Counted from the stretch's first letter, positions 56,091 through 64,000 are shown. The stretch is 64,000 nucleotides of DNA from Pelomonas baiyunensis (GCF_043555935.1 NZ_JBIGIB010000001.1:372001-436000), one strand, 5' to 3'. The notes: generated by a model from the letters alone, not told the origin. Numbers and translations: made by a program.

Positions 56091-56329
56091 ATGCCCACCA
56101 CTCTCCGCGGCCTGCGCGCCCACATCACCACGCTGCGCATTGACGCCGCCGTCACGCGGCCAACTTGTCACTGCTGGGCGGTTTCAAGACCGGTGACGCC
56201 AAGCTCACTGGCGGCCATCGACTCCCGGCTCGCTACATCATTCACAGCGTAGGCCCGGTTTGGCGTGGAGGCCGGCATGGTGGGGCGGCGCTCCTGGCCT
56301 CGTGCTACCGCCGCGCGCTGGAGGTGGCG
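56091..56329 (+). pseudogene. Macro-domain (ADP-ribose hydrolase) gene remnant
   Basis: The ATG at 56091 opens a macro-domain sequence (TTLRGLRAHITTLRIDAAV) that is broken after residue 20 or so. One A is missing in the GTCAAC of the VNAAN motif at 56151-56155, shifting the frame. Downstream in the other frame come SLLGG and FKTGDAKLTGGHRLPARYII, which are normally separated by about 24 residues; the intervening block is absent. Those flanking codons share CTGGGCGG-like sequence, suggesting a deletion between direct repeats. Catalytic asparagines and the GGGGVDGAIH loop are lost, so it is not functional. Confidence 0.8.
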
Positions 56330-56626
56330 CAGGCGCTGCTGGAGCGCAAGTGGGCGCGCGAGCTGGACTACCGCTTGATCAAGGAGCTGTGGGCGGTTGA
56401 AGGCCACCGCATCGCGGTGCGCTTCGTCTACGAGTGGCACGACGACGCCGGGAACTGGTTCCGCAGCCACGGCAACGAGAACTGGGCGTTCAACGACCAG
56501 GGGCTCATGACCCACCGCCACGCCAGCATCAATGACCGGCCCATCCAGCCCCAGGACCGCAAGTTCCACTGGCCGCTCGGCCGCCGGCCGGATGACCACC
56601 CGGGCCTGACGGAACTCGGCCTGTGA
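56330..56626 (+). pseudogene. DUF1348 (NTF2-like) gene remnant, 3' half
   Basis: The frame that carries the end of the macro remnant passes at about residue 56 (ALEVAQALLERKW) into an intact-looking DUF1348 C-terminus: RELDYRLIKELWAVEGHRIA, then EWHDDAGNWFRSHGNENWAF and FHWPLGRRPDDHPGL. The first half of this SnoaL-like protein is missing. The junction ALLERKW lines up with the FLTRKW segment of complete family members as I recall them. The whole is a scar of illegitimate recombination. Confidence 0.8.
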
Positions 56627-56693
56627 GTGGGGCGCGGGGCGGGGTTGCCCGGGGGCTCACGCTGTGAGCCAGGCGCTCTGCACCATCGGGCGC

Positions 56694-56966
56694 ATGCAAG
56701 TTCCTGAACACCTTCCTCCGCAGCCGCTGGGCGGCCCCGAGAACGACATCCTGGCGCGCGTGCAGAGCCAGTTCGTGGCCCAGGCCGCACGCACCTTGCC
56801 CGACCCGGCTTGCGCGGTGGACGACGTGATGTCGGTGGACATCGACGCCGCCTGGGTCGGCCGCGTGCGGTTGACCTTCAAGAAACAGCGCTACTGCCGG
56901 CCCCGCGCCAAAGCCGCTTACTTCGCCTGGCACTGCGTGCGGGCCGTGCCGGCGCCCTTGGCCTGA
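56694..56966 (+). CDS. Small hypothetical protein
   Basis: This 90-residue protein begins MQVPEHLPPQPLGGPENDIL and has a basic C-terminal part (RLTFKKQRYCRPRAKAAYFAWHC). No domain is recognised. An upstream in-frame GTG at 56664 is an alternative start. It lies between the recombination scar and the G/C homopolymer tract, so its reality is uncertain. Confidence 0.4.
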   Translation: MQVPEHLPPQPLGGPENDILARVQSQFVAQAARTLPDPACAVDDVMSVDIDAAWVGRVRLTFKKQRYCRPRAKAAYFAWHCVRAVPAPLA

Positions 56967-56990
56967 CGGCAGTGCGGGTGCCTGGCCTGT

Positions 56991-57072
56991 GGGGGGGGGG
57001 GCTGTGGGTGGCCCGCACGTGCCCCCCCCCGTTTGGTGGCTCAGGTCGGGGTGGCCCAAGTCGGGGTGGCAT
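56991..57072. repeat. G11/C9 homopolymer inverted pair and 15-bp tandem repeat
   Basis: Eleven G residues (56991-57001) and nine C residues (57022-57030) are separated by 20 bases, so they could pair. They are followed by two copies of a 15-base unit, GTCGGGGTGGC-centred, at 57043-57057 and 57058-57072. The tract lies in a 223-base gene-free stretch before yccF. Homopolymers of this length are prone to slippage. Confidence 0.8.
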
Positions 57073-57137
57073 CTCCCCGGGTTTGACCGTATCAACCGCT
57101 GCGCCCGCGGCGGGTTCAATGCGCGGCTTTGCGGCGA

Positions 57138-57156
57138 CCGTCACCCGGGGTGACGG
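57138..57156. promoter_or_regulatory. Inverted repeat upstream of yccF
   Basis: CCGTCACC (57138-57145) and GGTGACGG (57149-57156) form a perfect 8-bp inverted repeat with a three-base loop, 34 bases before the yccF start. It could be an operator or a stem-loop in the leader. No function is assigned. Confidence 0.4.
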
Positions 57157-57189
57157 CGTCCTCCAACAAAGCACCGGGATAACGTTTCG

Positions 57190-57651
57190 ATGAGCGCGAT
57201 TGGCAATCTGTTGTGGCTGTTGATGGGCGGGTTCTTCATGGGCCTGGGCTGGTGGGCGGCCGGGTTGGTGGCGGTGATCACCGTCGTGGGCATTCCCTGG
57301 GCCAAGGCCTGCTTCGTGATCGGCCAGTTCGCCTTCCTGCCCTTCGGCAAGGAAGCCATCAGCCGCAAGGTGCTGACGCAGCAAGACGACGTGGGCACGG
57401 GCGGCTTGGGCCTGCTGGGCAACATCGTGTGGTTCGTGTTCGCTGGCCTGTGGCTGGCGCTGGGCCATGTGGCGTCGGCGGTGTTTTGCTTCATCACCAT
57501 CCTGGGCATTTCGTTCGGCATCCAGCACCTGAAGCTGGCCGGCCTGGCCCTGGCCCCCATCGGCCAGACCATCGTGTCCAAAGAGGTGGCACGCGCCGCG
57601 CGCCAGCAGTCGGCCGAAGCGGTGGTGGCGGAGTTGCGGCAGGGACGTTGA
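57190..57651 (+). CDS. yccF: YccF-domain inner-membrane protein
   Basis: This 153-residue protein has two YccF modules, each with hydrophobic helices and the GIPWAKACF / GISFGIQHLKLA motif (residues about 36 and 107). It matches E. coli YccF in size (148) and pattern. Function is not established. It is 10-20% longer at its Ala/Gln-rich C-terminus. It precedes the convergent toxin gene by 54 bases. Confidence 0.88.
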   Translation: MSAIGNLLWLLMGGFFMGLGWWAAGLVAVITVVGIPWAKACFVIGQFAFLPFGKEAISRKVLTQQDDVGTGGLGLLGNIVWFVFAGLWLALGHVASAVFCFITILGISFGIQHLKLAGLALAPIGQTIVSKEVARAARQQSAEAVVAELRQGR

Positions 57652-57705
57652 TTGGGGGATGGACACGGGGCGCTGTGGCCACGGCCACGCGCAGCGCCGC
57701 TTTGT

Positions 57706-58287
57706 TCAAGGTACGAGTGGCACCTGAGACCCTTTGATTGCACCGGCCAAGACGGTGTGCAGATTGCCTGTGCCTGGCTCGGTCAAGTGCTCAGACCACA
57801 CGGCGCGAAGGCTGTTCAGCGGGTCTCCGAAGAGCGCGTAGCAATGCATGTTGTGTTGCTGTGCCGAGCAATACACGATGCCCGCAAACCCATGGGCGTG
57901 AGCGTCTGCAGCAAGTTCTTGGGTGTGCCTTAGGCGCAGAGACTGCAGGACGGGCCAACTGCTTGCGTGCATGCGCAGGTCGAGCAGGTTGAGGATTTGG
58001 GTTGTTCGCAGGCAAAGCAGCGTGCGCAGCGAAGCGGTCCGTAGCGAGACGCTGGTGGCCTCGCGGCGGCAGAGAGATTCATACACCGCCGTCTCGGGCG
58101 CCTCTGCGAAATAACCGACGGCGACACCGGCAATGTCAAAGCGGCCTCCGAGCAGATCGGCAGGTGGCAGCAAGACTCGCCCGACTCGCATCGAGCCGCG
58201 GCGGGCTCGGATCCGCTGAATGCGATAGAGAACGGCAGGTGCAGGCAGATCAAAGCTGGGCGTGAATTCGAGGTCGGCAAGCTTCAT
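57706..58287 (-). CDS. RES-domain toxin
   Basis: This 193-residue protein has the RES domain features: ALYRIQ-like opening with LYRIQRIRA near residue 20 (Arg), YFAEAPETAVYESLCRRE near 59-76 (Glu), and a later serine-containing segment. Characterised RES toxins (for example MbcT, ParT) deplete NAD or modify a target by ADP-ribosylation. It lies 9 bases downstream of a matching antitoxin gene on the same strand, the usual order. Its lower GC fits horizontal transfer. Confidence 0.85.
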   Translation of the reverse strand: MKLADLEFTPSFDLPAPAVLYRIQRIRARRGSMRVGRVLLPPADLLGGRFDIAGVAVGYFAEAPETAVYESLCRREATSVSLRTASLRTLLCLRTTQILNLLDLRMHASSWPVLQSLRLRHTQELAADAHAHGFAGIVYCSAQQHNMHCYALFGDPLNSLRAVWSEHLTEPGTGNLHTVLAGAIKGSQVPLVP

Positions 58288-58296
58288 GCGGATCGA

Positions 58297-58767
58297 TTAG
58301 GTGCCCTCCGCAGCTGCAAGTTCGATAACCCGGGGCGTGTCCCCCTGTTCGATCGCCTGGCGAGGCGTCTTGCCGTCGAGGCCACCCAAAGGCGTCTCCA
58401 AGAACGACAGGAGCGCCCAGCCTTCGCTGGTGCCCAGCGCGTCGGCGAGGCGGGGGATCGAGTCCCAAATCGCCGGCTCGAACTGCCATTTCGGCAGCCG
58501 ATAACCGCGTCGGGTTTGGGTCAGGCCAATGGCTCGGCCCTTGGCGATCCAGGCGTTGATGGTCACGCGGGTTGTGCTTGCAAGTTCGGCCGCTTGATCT
58601 GTGGTCACCATGTCGCCGGCCTGCAGGCGCTCGGTGCGGACAGCGAGGCTGTCGGCAAGGAGCGATCGAGTTTGCGCGGCGGACACATAGGGTGAAGGGC
58701 GGCGGGGTGCGCGGGAGGGGCGGGCCGAGCTTTGTGCGAGAGGATGTGTGGAGAAGGCTGTTTTCAT
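58297..58767 (-). CDS. Xre/MbcA/ParS-type antitoxin
   Basis: This 156-residue protein has a central helix-turn-helix (DMVTTDQAAELASTTRVTIN near residues 51-70, then a AIGLTQTRRGYRLPKWQF wing) and a C-terminal toxin-binding segment LGGLDGKTPRQAIEQGDTPR near 127-146. The latter matches the MbcA/ParS/Xre antitoxins of RES toxins. The first 30 residues are basic and unstructured. It should repress the pair's own promoter. Confidence 0.85.
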   Translation of the reverse strand: MKTAFSTHPLAQSSARPSRAPRRPSPYVSAAQTRSLLADSLAVRTERLQAGDMVTTDQAAELASTTRVTINAWIAKGRAIGLTQTRRGYRLPKWQFEPAIWDSIPRLADALGTSEGWALLSFLETPLGGLDGKTPRQAIEQGDTPRVIELAAAEGT

Positions 58768-58787
58768 GGCAACACGGATCTATCGCT

Positions 58788-59120
58788 TCAGGGCGCGTTG
58801 CGCGCGTTGACCTTCGACGCGCAGAAGAAGCCGGACAGCTGGCGCACGCAGCGCCGGACCCATTCAAGACTTCCGATGAATGCCAACTTGATCGATGGTC
58901 CTGCTGACTCGGTCAGGCGCGGTGCGAAGGCCAGGGGGCTCTGCGCCGACGTCATTCGGGTGCCGCGCATTGCGAAGTCGTCGTCGTACAGGTTGTTGTT
59001 GGCGCGGCCGCGAATCAGAACGTTGGCAAGGATGGGCAACGTGTGCCGTCTGTCCAAGATGCCGGACACGGCTCGAAGTGCCTGCAGCACTGGGGCTGGG
59101 GGAGCTTTCAAGACGATCAT
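58788..59120 (-). pseudogene. dnaN (beta clamp) 5' fragment
   Basis: The 110-residue frame starts like a betaproteobacterial beta clamp, with VLQALRAVSGILDRRHTLPI followed by LANVLIRG. Similarity fades after about residue 40 (perhaps through DDDFAMRGTRMTSA), and the remaining residues do not resemble the family. A full clamp has about 370 residues. It lies 21 bases upstream of the antitoxin gene and about 150 bases downstream of dnaE2 on the same strand. It is best read as a decayed partial copy. Confidence 0.65.
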
Positions 59121-59263
59121 GCGACCCTCGTTTGGAAAGTTCGTTAAGTTGGATTATGTCGTGAAGCCATTCTGGGCGCCACTCCGCACAACGTGCATGA
59201 GCGGGCGTCCACTTTCCATCTGACGCGAATCGGTCTCGTCGCGCGCCCGAGCCCGCGTCCGCC

Positions 59264-62200
59264 TCACCTGAAATCCCGACTCTCCGTCGGCAACCTTCCC
59301 AGCAGCGGGTTCAGGTTCTTGAACTTGCGCGCCAGCAGGTGGCGCACGTCGCCGTCGCCGCGTTGCCAGAGGCCTTCCACGGCCAGCAGGCGGGCGCTGA
59401 GGATGGTGCTGCGGTGTTCTTCGTACACCTTCGGCCAGACGATGACCTGCACGTTGCCGGTTTCGTCTTCCAGCGTGACGAAGAGCGTGCCTTTGGCGGT
59501 TTGCGGCTTTTGCCGGCCGGTGACGATGCCGCAGGCCTTGGCGTAACGGCCGGCCTTGACGCCGTCGAGTTGCCGGGCGGTGAGCAGGCCTTGCTGGGTC
59601 AGGCGTGGGCGCAGCAGCGCGAGGGGGTGGCTGCGCAGCGTGAGGCCGGTGGCGGCGTAGTCCCACAGCACTTCTTCGCCTTCGGCGGCGGCGGGCAGGG
59701 GCAGGTCGTCTTCGGGCAACAGGCTGCCTTGCAACAGTTGGGGCAGGGCGTGCAGGGCGGAGGCTTGCCACACCTGCTGGCGGCGGTGTCCGGCGAGGGA
59801 GGTGAGGGCGTCGGCCGCGGCCAGTTGCTGCATGTCTTGCTGGGTGAGGCGCGCGCGGTGGGCCAGGTCTTGCGGGTGGGCGAAGGGGCCGGCGTGCCGG
59901 CGGGCGTGTTCGATGCGCAGCGCGGCCTCGTGCCCCAGGCCGTTGACCAGGCGCAGGCCCAGGCGCACGGCGGGTTGGGGGCGTTCGCCAGGGGCGGGCC
60001 GCATGTCGGGCCGCATATTGGGCAGCGTGTCGGGCTCCAGCGTGCTGTCGCGGTGGCTGTGGTTCACGTCGATGGCGCGCACCTCGATGCGGTGGCGCCG
60101 GGCGTCTTGCACCAGTTGGCTGGGCGTGTAGAAACCCAGCGGCTGGGAGTTGAGCAGCGCGCACAGGAAGGCGGCGGGCTCGTGGCATTTGAGCCAGCAG
60201 CTGATGTAGGTCAGCAGCGCGAAGCTGGCGGCGTGGCTTTCCGGGAAGCCGTAGCTGGAGAAGCCCTTGATCTGCTTGAAGATGCTTTGCGCGAAGTCGT
60301 CGGTGTAGCCGCGCTCGCGCATGCCTAGCACGACCTTGTCGTAGTACTTCTCCAGCACGCCGGGTCGCTTCCAGGCGGCCATGGCGCGGCGCAGTTGGTC
60401 GGCTTCACCGGGGCTGAAGCCGGCGGCAATCATGGCCACCTGCATCACCTGTTCCTGGAAGATGGGCACGCCGCGCGTGCGCCACAGCGCGGCCTTGAGT
60501 GCCTCGCTGGGGTAGGGCACTTCGTGCTCGGGCAGCGCGCGGTTCTTGAGGTAGGGGTGCACCATGCCGCCTTCGATGGGGCCGGGCCGCACGATGGCGA
60601 CTTCGATGACGAGGTCGTAGTAGCAGCGCGGCTTCAGGCGCGGCAGCATGGACATCTGTGCACGGCTCTCGATCTGGAACACGCCCACGGTGTCGGCGCG
60701 GCAGATCATGTCGTAGGTGGTTGGGCATTCGCGCGGGATGGTGGCCAGTTCCCAGTGCTCGCCGCGCAGCGTGTTGACGAGGTCGATGCAGCGCCGGATG
60801 GCGCTCAGCATGCCCAGGGCCAGCACGTCGACCTTCATCATCTTGAGTTCGTCGATGTCGTCCTTGTCCCACTCGATGACGCTGCGGTTTTCCATGGTGG
60901 CGTTCTCGATGGGAACGAGCCGCTCCAGCGGGCCTTGGGTCAGCACAAAACCGCCCACGTGCTGGCTGAGGTGGCGCGGCAGGCCGTTGAGTTGGCGCGC
61001 CAGCGTGATGAGCTGCAGCAGCCGTGGGTCGTCAGCCGCCAGCCCGAGTTGCTGCAGCAGCGCAGCGCGGTGCTCCTCGGGCAGCACCTGGGTGGACCAG
61101 CCGCTGTGGTCTTTGCTCATCAGCTCCAGCTCGGTGTCGCTGAAGCCCAGGGCCTTGCCCACGTCGCGCAGCGCGCTCTTGGGCCGGTAGCAGATGACGA
61201 CGGCGGTGAGCGCGGCGCGGTCGCGGCCGTATTTTTGATAGAGGTGCTGGATGACTTCTTCGCGCCGTTCGTGCTCGAAGTCGACGTCGATGTCCGGCGG
61301 CTCGTTGCGCTCGCGGCTGATGAACCGCTCGAAGAGCAGGGTGCTTTCTTCGGGGTTCACGGCGGTGATGGCCAGGCAGTAGCAGACGACGCTGTTGGCC
61401 GCCGAGCCGCGGCCCTGGCAAAGAATCTGCCGACCACGGGCGAAGGCAACGACGTCAGCCACGGTGAGGAAGTAGTGCTCGTAGCCGAGTTCCTGGATCA
61501 GGGCGAGTTCGTGCTCGATGCGTGCACGCAGCTCGGGCGTCAGGCCCTGCGGCCAGCGCCGGGCGGCACCGGCTTCGGTGAGCTGGCGCAAGTGCTGGGT
61601 GGCGCTCACGCCAGGCGGCACCACTTCGCTGGGGTAGTGGTAGCGGATTTCGTCGAGGCTGAAGTGGCAGCGTGCGGCCACGTGCAGGGTCTCGGCCAGC
61701 AACTCGGGCGGGTACACGCGGGAGAGGCGGTAGCGGCTGCGCAGGTGGCGCTCGGCATTGGGTTGCAGCTCGAACCCGCACTCGGCCACAGGCCGGCCCA
61801 GCCGGGTGGCGGTCATCACGTCTTGCAGGGCTTTGCGGGAGCGCACATGGAAATGCACGTCACCCGCCGCCACCAGGGGCAGGGCGGTGGCTTCGGACAC
61901 CGCCTGCAGCCGCTGCAGCCAGCGCGCGTCGCTGGCCTCGCGCAGCAGCTCCACCGCCAGCCAGGCGCGGCCGGTGAAGTGCTGCAGCACCCATTGCGCG
62001 GGGGCCAGCAGGTCGGCGTCGGGCGTGGGGGTGGGGTGCTCGCGCGGCAGCACGAGCAGGGCCAGGCAGTCGGTCAGCCGCTCGGGCGCGAGCTGGCGCC
62101 AATGCAGCGTGTATTCGCCCTTGACCGGGCTGGCGCGCCGCAGCCGGGTGATGAACTGGCTGAGGTTGCCGTAGCCGTTGAGGTTTTGTGCGATCAGCAC

Positions 62201-62572
62201 GAGCTTGAAGCGCGGGTGGCCGGCGTCGTCGCGCACGAGGAATTCGCTGCCGATGAGCAGTTGCAGCGCCACGGGGGCGGCCCCCTCGGCCGCGGCCGCC
62301 TCGCGCATTTCGCGCAGCTGCTTGTGGGCACGCACCACGCCGGCCAGCGAGCATTCGTCGGTCAGGGCCAGGGCGGTGTAGCCCATCTGCACGGCGCGCT
62401 CCACCAGTTCCTGCGGTTCAGACGCGCCCCGCAGGAAGCTGAAGGCCGACAGGCAGTGCAGCTCGGCATAGCGGTGGCCCTCGGCCGATCCGTGTCTGGC
62501 GGCCCCCGGCGCCGGGCTTGGCCCTGGCCCTGGTGCCGGCATGCCCGCCGGCTGGAGGCGTGCGGCCGTCAT
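59264..62572 (-). CDS. dnaE2: Error-prone DNA polymerase DnaE2 (ImuC)
   Basis: This 1102-residue C-family polymerase works in translesion synthesis with ImuA and ImuB. The N-terminal PHP domain opens with YAELHCLSAFSFLRGASEPQ near residue 37. The palm motif with catalytic aspartates is PPDIDVDFEHERREEVI near 415. The C-terminal OB/tau-type region includes GIVTGRQKPQTAKGTLFVTL. The ATG at 62572 overlaps the imuB stop (ATGA) and was chosen over an upstream in-frame extension that is Arg/Pro-rich. Confidence 0.95.
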   Translation of the reverse strand: MTAARLQPAGMPAPGPGPSPAPGAARHGSAEGHRYAELHCLSAFSFLRGASEPQELVERAVQMGYTALALTDECSLAGVVRAHKQLREMREAAAAEGAAPVALQLLIGSEFLVRDDAGHPRFKLVLIAQNLNGYGNLSQFITRLRRASPVKGEYTLHWRQLAPERLTDCLALLVLPREHPTPTPDADLLAPAQWVLQHFTGRAWLAVELLREASDARWLQRLQAVSEATALPLVAAGDVHFHVRSRKALQDVMTATRLGRPVAECGFELQPNAERHLRSRYRLSRVYPPELLAETLHVAARCHFSLDEIRYHYPSEVVPPGVSATQHLRQLTEAGAARRWPQGLTPELRARIEHELALIQELGYEHYFLTVADVVAFARGRQILCQGRGSAANSVVCYCLAITAVNPEESTLLFERFISRERNEPPDIDVDFEHERREEVIQHLYQKYGRDRAALTAVVICYRPKSALRDVGKALGFSDTELELMSKDHSGWSTQVLPEEHRAALLQQLGLAADDPRLLQLITLARQLNGLPRHLSQHVGGFVLTQGPLERLVPIENATMENRSVIEWDKDDIDELKMMKVDVLALGMLSAIRRCIDLVNTLRGEHWELATIPRECPTTYDMICRADTVGVFQIESRAQMSMLPRLKPRCYYDLVIEVAIVRPGPIEGGMVHPYLKNRALPEHEVPYPSEALKAALWRTRGVPIFQEQVMQVAMIAAGFSPGEADQLRRAMAAWKRPGVLEKYYDKVVLGMRERGYTDDFAQSIFKQIKGFSSYGFPESHAASFALLTYISCWLKCHEPAAFLCALLNSQPLGFYTPSQLVQDARRHRIEVRAIDVNHSHRDSTLEPDTLPNMRPDMRPAPGERPQPAVRLGLRLVNGLGHEAALRIEHARRHAGPFAHPQDLAHRARLTQQDMQQLAAADALTSLAGHRRQQVWQASALHALPQLLQGSLLPEDDLPLPAAAEGEEVLWDYAATGLTLRSHPLALLRPRLTQQGLLTARQLDGVKAGRYAKACGIVTGRQKPQTAKGTLFVTLEDETGNVQVIVWPKVYEEHRSTILSARLLAVEGLWQRGDGDVRHLLARKFKNLNPLLGRLPTESRDFR

Positions 62573-63879
62573 GCAAACACCCCGTGCAGGAACCACCCTG
62601 AGGCTCGGGGGGCGGTGGGGTCGGGAAAGCGCTCGTGGTACAGCCACAGCACACCGCGCGTGGCACTGCGGTACACGAAGTAGTCGCGTGTTTGCAGGCC
62701 GCCGGGCTGCCACCAGCCGGTTTCCACCCGGTGCGGCCCGCTGATGCGGGTCAGCGGGCCGGCCAGCAGCGGTTGCTCGTGCGGGTCGCAGCGCAGGGGC
62801 AGCGGCGGCTCCACCAGCCAGGTGGGTTGCGGGCCGGGCGGCGCCTGCAGCGCGGGGGCGGCCGGCGCGGCCGAGGCCGGGGCCGGCCAAGGGTGCCAGT
62901 GCTGCATGCGGTCCAGGCGGTGGTCTGCGCGCAGTTCGCCCTGGCGCACGCGGTCGGGGCCCAGGCGCACCGACAGCCGCTCCAGCAGGGCGTGGGTGGT
63001 GGTGTGGGCGTGTTCGTCGGCCTCGCCGGGCAGCAGGCCGGCGTTGAGGGCCTGCAGCGGCAGCAGTTGTTCAGCGGTGAGCGAGATCTCGCCCGCCGGG
63101 GCCGCCAGCGTGGTGCGGGCCAGGTGCTCGCCCAGCAGCCGCGTCAGGCGGGCGAGGTCGCGCGTGGTGTCGGCCGTGGCCAGGGTGAGCTCGCCGCTGT
63201 CCGCCACATCCCGGGCGCGCATGGCGTCGTGCTGCCAGGCCAGGCGCAGCGAGCGCACGCCCGCGTGGCGCGCCGCCAGAAAGGCGCACAACTGGCGCAG
63301 CAGGGTTTCGGCAAAGCTCAGCAGCACCGGGGCGTGCTCCACCCGCCAGGGCAGTTCCAGCCGGGCCTCGAAGCGGTCGGGCAGGGTCAGCCAGGTGTGG
63401 GCTTCGGGCAGGTCGCCATAGGCTTGGTCCAGTGCGGTGAGCAGGGCCGGGCCGAAGCGCCGGGCCAGCGCGGGGCGCGGCAGGGCGCGCAGCTCGCCCA
63501 GGCGTTGGCAGCCCAGGCGCGCCAGCATGGCGTGGTGGGCCTGGGCGGCGCTCAGCGTGTGCAGGGGCAGGGCGTTCAGCCGTTCGGCGAAGGGGCCGCG
63601 GGCGGGCGCCTCGGGGGCGCGTGCCAGTGCCAGCGCGCCCAGGGCCGTGGGCGCCCAGGCCTTGGCGCCCACGGCGAGGCCGGCCTGTGCGGCTTGGGTC
63701 AGCAGTTGCAGCCGCAGCGCCCGGGCACCTCGAAACAGCCGCAGGCTGGCAGACACCTCGGCCAGCACGGCGTCTTCCAGCCGGGTGACGCGGGGTGTGA
63801 AGGTGAGCGCGAGCCAGCCCAGAGCGTCGGTGTCGCCGGCCGGGGCGTCAGGCGTGCAACACAGGGCGAGCCAGCGCAT
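62569..63879 (-). CDS. imuB: Inactive Y-family polymerase ImuB
   Basis: This 436-residue protein has the DinB/UmuC fold but lacks the catalytic acidic residues of active Y-family polymerases, as expected for ImuB, which acts as a hub linking DnaE2 to the beta clamp. ARRFGPALLTALDQAYGDLPE (about 138) is a helix-hairpin region and the little-finger domain follows. A Pro/Ala-rich linker lies near residues 340-365. It overlaps dnaE2 by four bases and the imuA frame by about 32. Confidence 0.9.
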   Translation of the reverse strand: MRWLALCCTPDAPAGDTDALGWLALTFTPRVTRLEDAVLAEVSASLRLFRGARALRLQLLTQAAQAGLAVGAKAWAPTALGALALARAPEAPARGPFAERLNALPLHTLSAAQAHHAMLARLGCQRLGELRALPRPALARRFGPALLTALDQAYGDLPEAHTWLTLPDRFEARLELPWRVEHAPVLLSFAETLLRQLCAFLAARHAGVRSLRLAWQHDAMRARDVADSGELTLATADTTRDLARLTRLLGEHLARTTLAAPAGEISLTAEQLLPLQALNAGLLPGEADEHAHTTTHALLERLSVRLGPDRVRQGELRADHRLDRMQHWHPWPAPASAAPAAPALQAPPGPQPTWLVEPPLPLRCDPHEQPLLAGPLTRISGPHRVETGWWQPGGLQTRDYFVYRSATRGVLWLYHERFPDPTAPRASGWFLHGVFA

Positions 63880-64000
63880 CGGGGCGCTCCAAGGGGAAGC
63901 CGGGGGCCGGCCAGGCGGTGGCCGGGGCCAGGGGTTCGGGCCGCGCGGCCGGCAGCGCCGCGGGGTGCGGCCGTGGCGAGGGCTGAGCCGGCGTTGGGGC
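63848..64000 (-). CDS. imuA: ImuA, C-terminal end only
   Basis: The minus-strand frame is open from the window edge to a TGA at 63850-63848, giving about 50 Pro/Ala-rich residues ending RPDALARPVLHA. Its position and overlap with imuB fit imuA (SulA-like/RecA-like), the usual first gene of imuA-imuB-dnaE2. The visible part carries no diagnostic motif. Confidence 0.5.
   Translation of the reverse strand, partial: APTPAQPSPRPHPAALPAARPEPLAPATAWPAPGFPLERPDALARPVLHA

Noticed and set aside
56165..56626. An intact 153-residue gene over the macro/DUF1348 join
   Set aside because: The first residues lie in the frameshifted part of a macro domain, the only start is a TTG inside a lost motif, and both families are truncated. 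It is better read as a scar.
62572..62890. An N-terminal extension of DnaE2 by about 106 residues
   Set aside because: The added sequence is Arg/Pro/Ala-rich and overlaps imuB coding. The ATG overlapping the imuB stop gives a normal DnaE2 start.

Overview
The window is GC-rich chromosomal DNA from a betaproteobacterium, most likely order Burkholderiales and the Comamonadaceae or Rubrivivax/Leptothrix side of it. The basis is high GC, GTG starts, many ATGA/GTGA start-stop overlaps, an imuA-imuB-dnaE2 mutagenesis cassette, MsrPQ, a TetR-controlled fatty-acid operon and a complete System I cytochrome c maturation operon beside a periplasmic nitrate reductase. I saw no rRNA, tRNA, CRISPR array or complete insertion sequence. 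No gene-free stretch exceeds about 240 bases.

Layout. 1-1800: an outer-membrane protein fragment, a glycine-zipper lipoprotein and an HNH nuclease. 1960-9220: a fatty-acid beta-oxidation operon with its TetR repressor and a perfect palindromic operator (acyl-CoA dehydrogenase, DUF2147 protein, dehydrogenase/hydratase fusion, DUF4442 thioesterase-like protein, thiolase). 9300-11700: DUF1569 protein, enoyl-CoA hydratase, SGNH hydrolase, YciA thioesterase. 11700-17000: PAS chemoreceptor, large soluble hybrid kinase and its response regulator. 17000-26750: Atm1-type ABC exporter, small hypothetical genes, a RAYT-like transposase, PBP1A and a phytanoyl-CoA dioxygenase-like gene.

26750-39750 is a respiratory block. 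ccmABCDEFGHI (every junction overlapping) builds c-type cytochromes, napDAGHBC encodes periplasmic nitrate reduction, napF lies convergent to napC, and mobB (molybdenum cofactor) is divergent from napF. After housekeeping genes (BON protein, glmU, a DUF4136 lipoprotein, ttcA), 44900-51400 carries nitric-oxide genes: quinol-dependent norB, the NO sensor nsrR, nnrS, a nitronate monooxygenase-like gene and a degenerate NirD/L-like gene. No nitrite reductase is present. FNR/DNR-like boxes precede ccmA, napD, napF/mobB and norB, and weaker ones precede the last two genes. At norB the box, -10 and NsrR operator fit class II geometry exactly. At ccmA and napF the same geometry puts the transcript start on the start codon, suggesting leaderless mRNAs.

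51400-55600: a FAD-oxidoreductase/FolB fusion, msrPQ and an AlkB-type membrane monooxygenase. 55600-59250 is an accessory patch: an orphan membrane protein, a recombination scar joining a broken macro-domain gene to the 3' half of a DUF1348 gene, homopolymer tracts, yccF, a RES/Xre-type toxin-antitoxin pair and a decayed dnaN fragment. 59260-64000 is the mutasome dnaE2-imuB with the last codons of a probable imuA.
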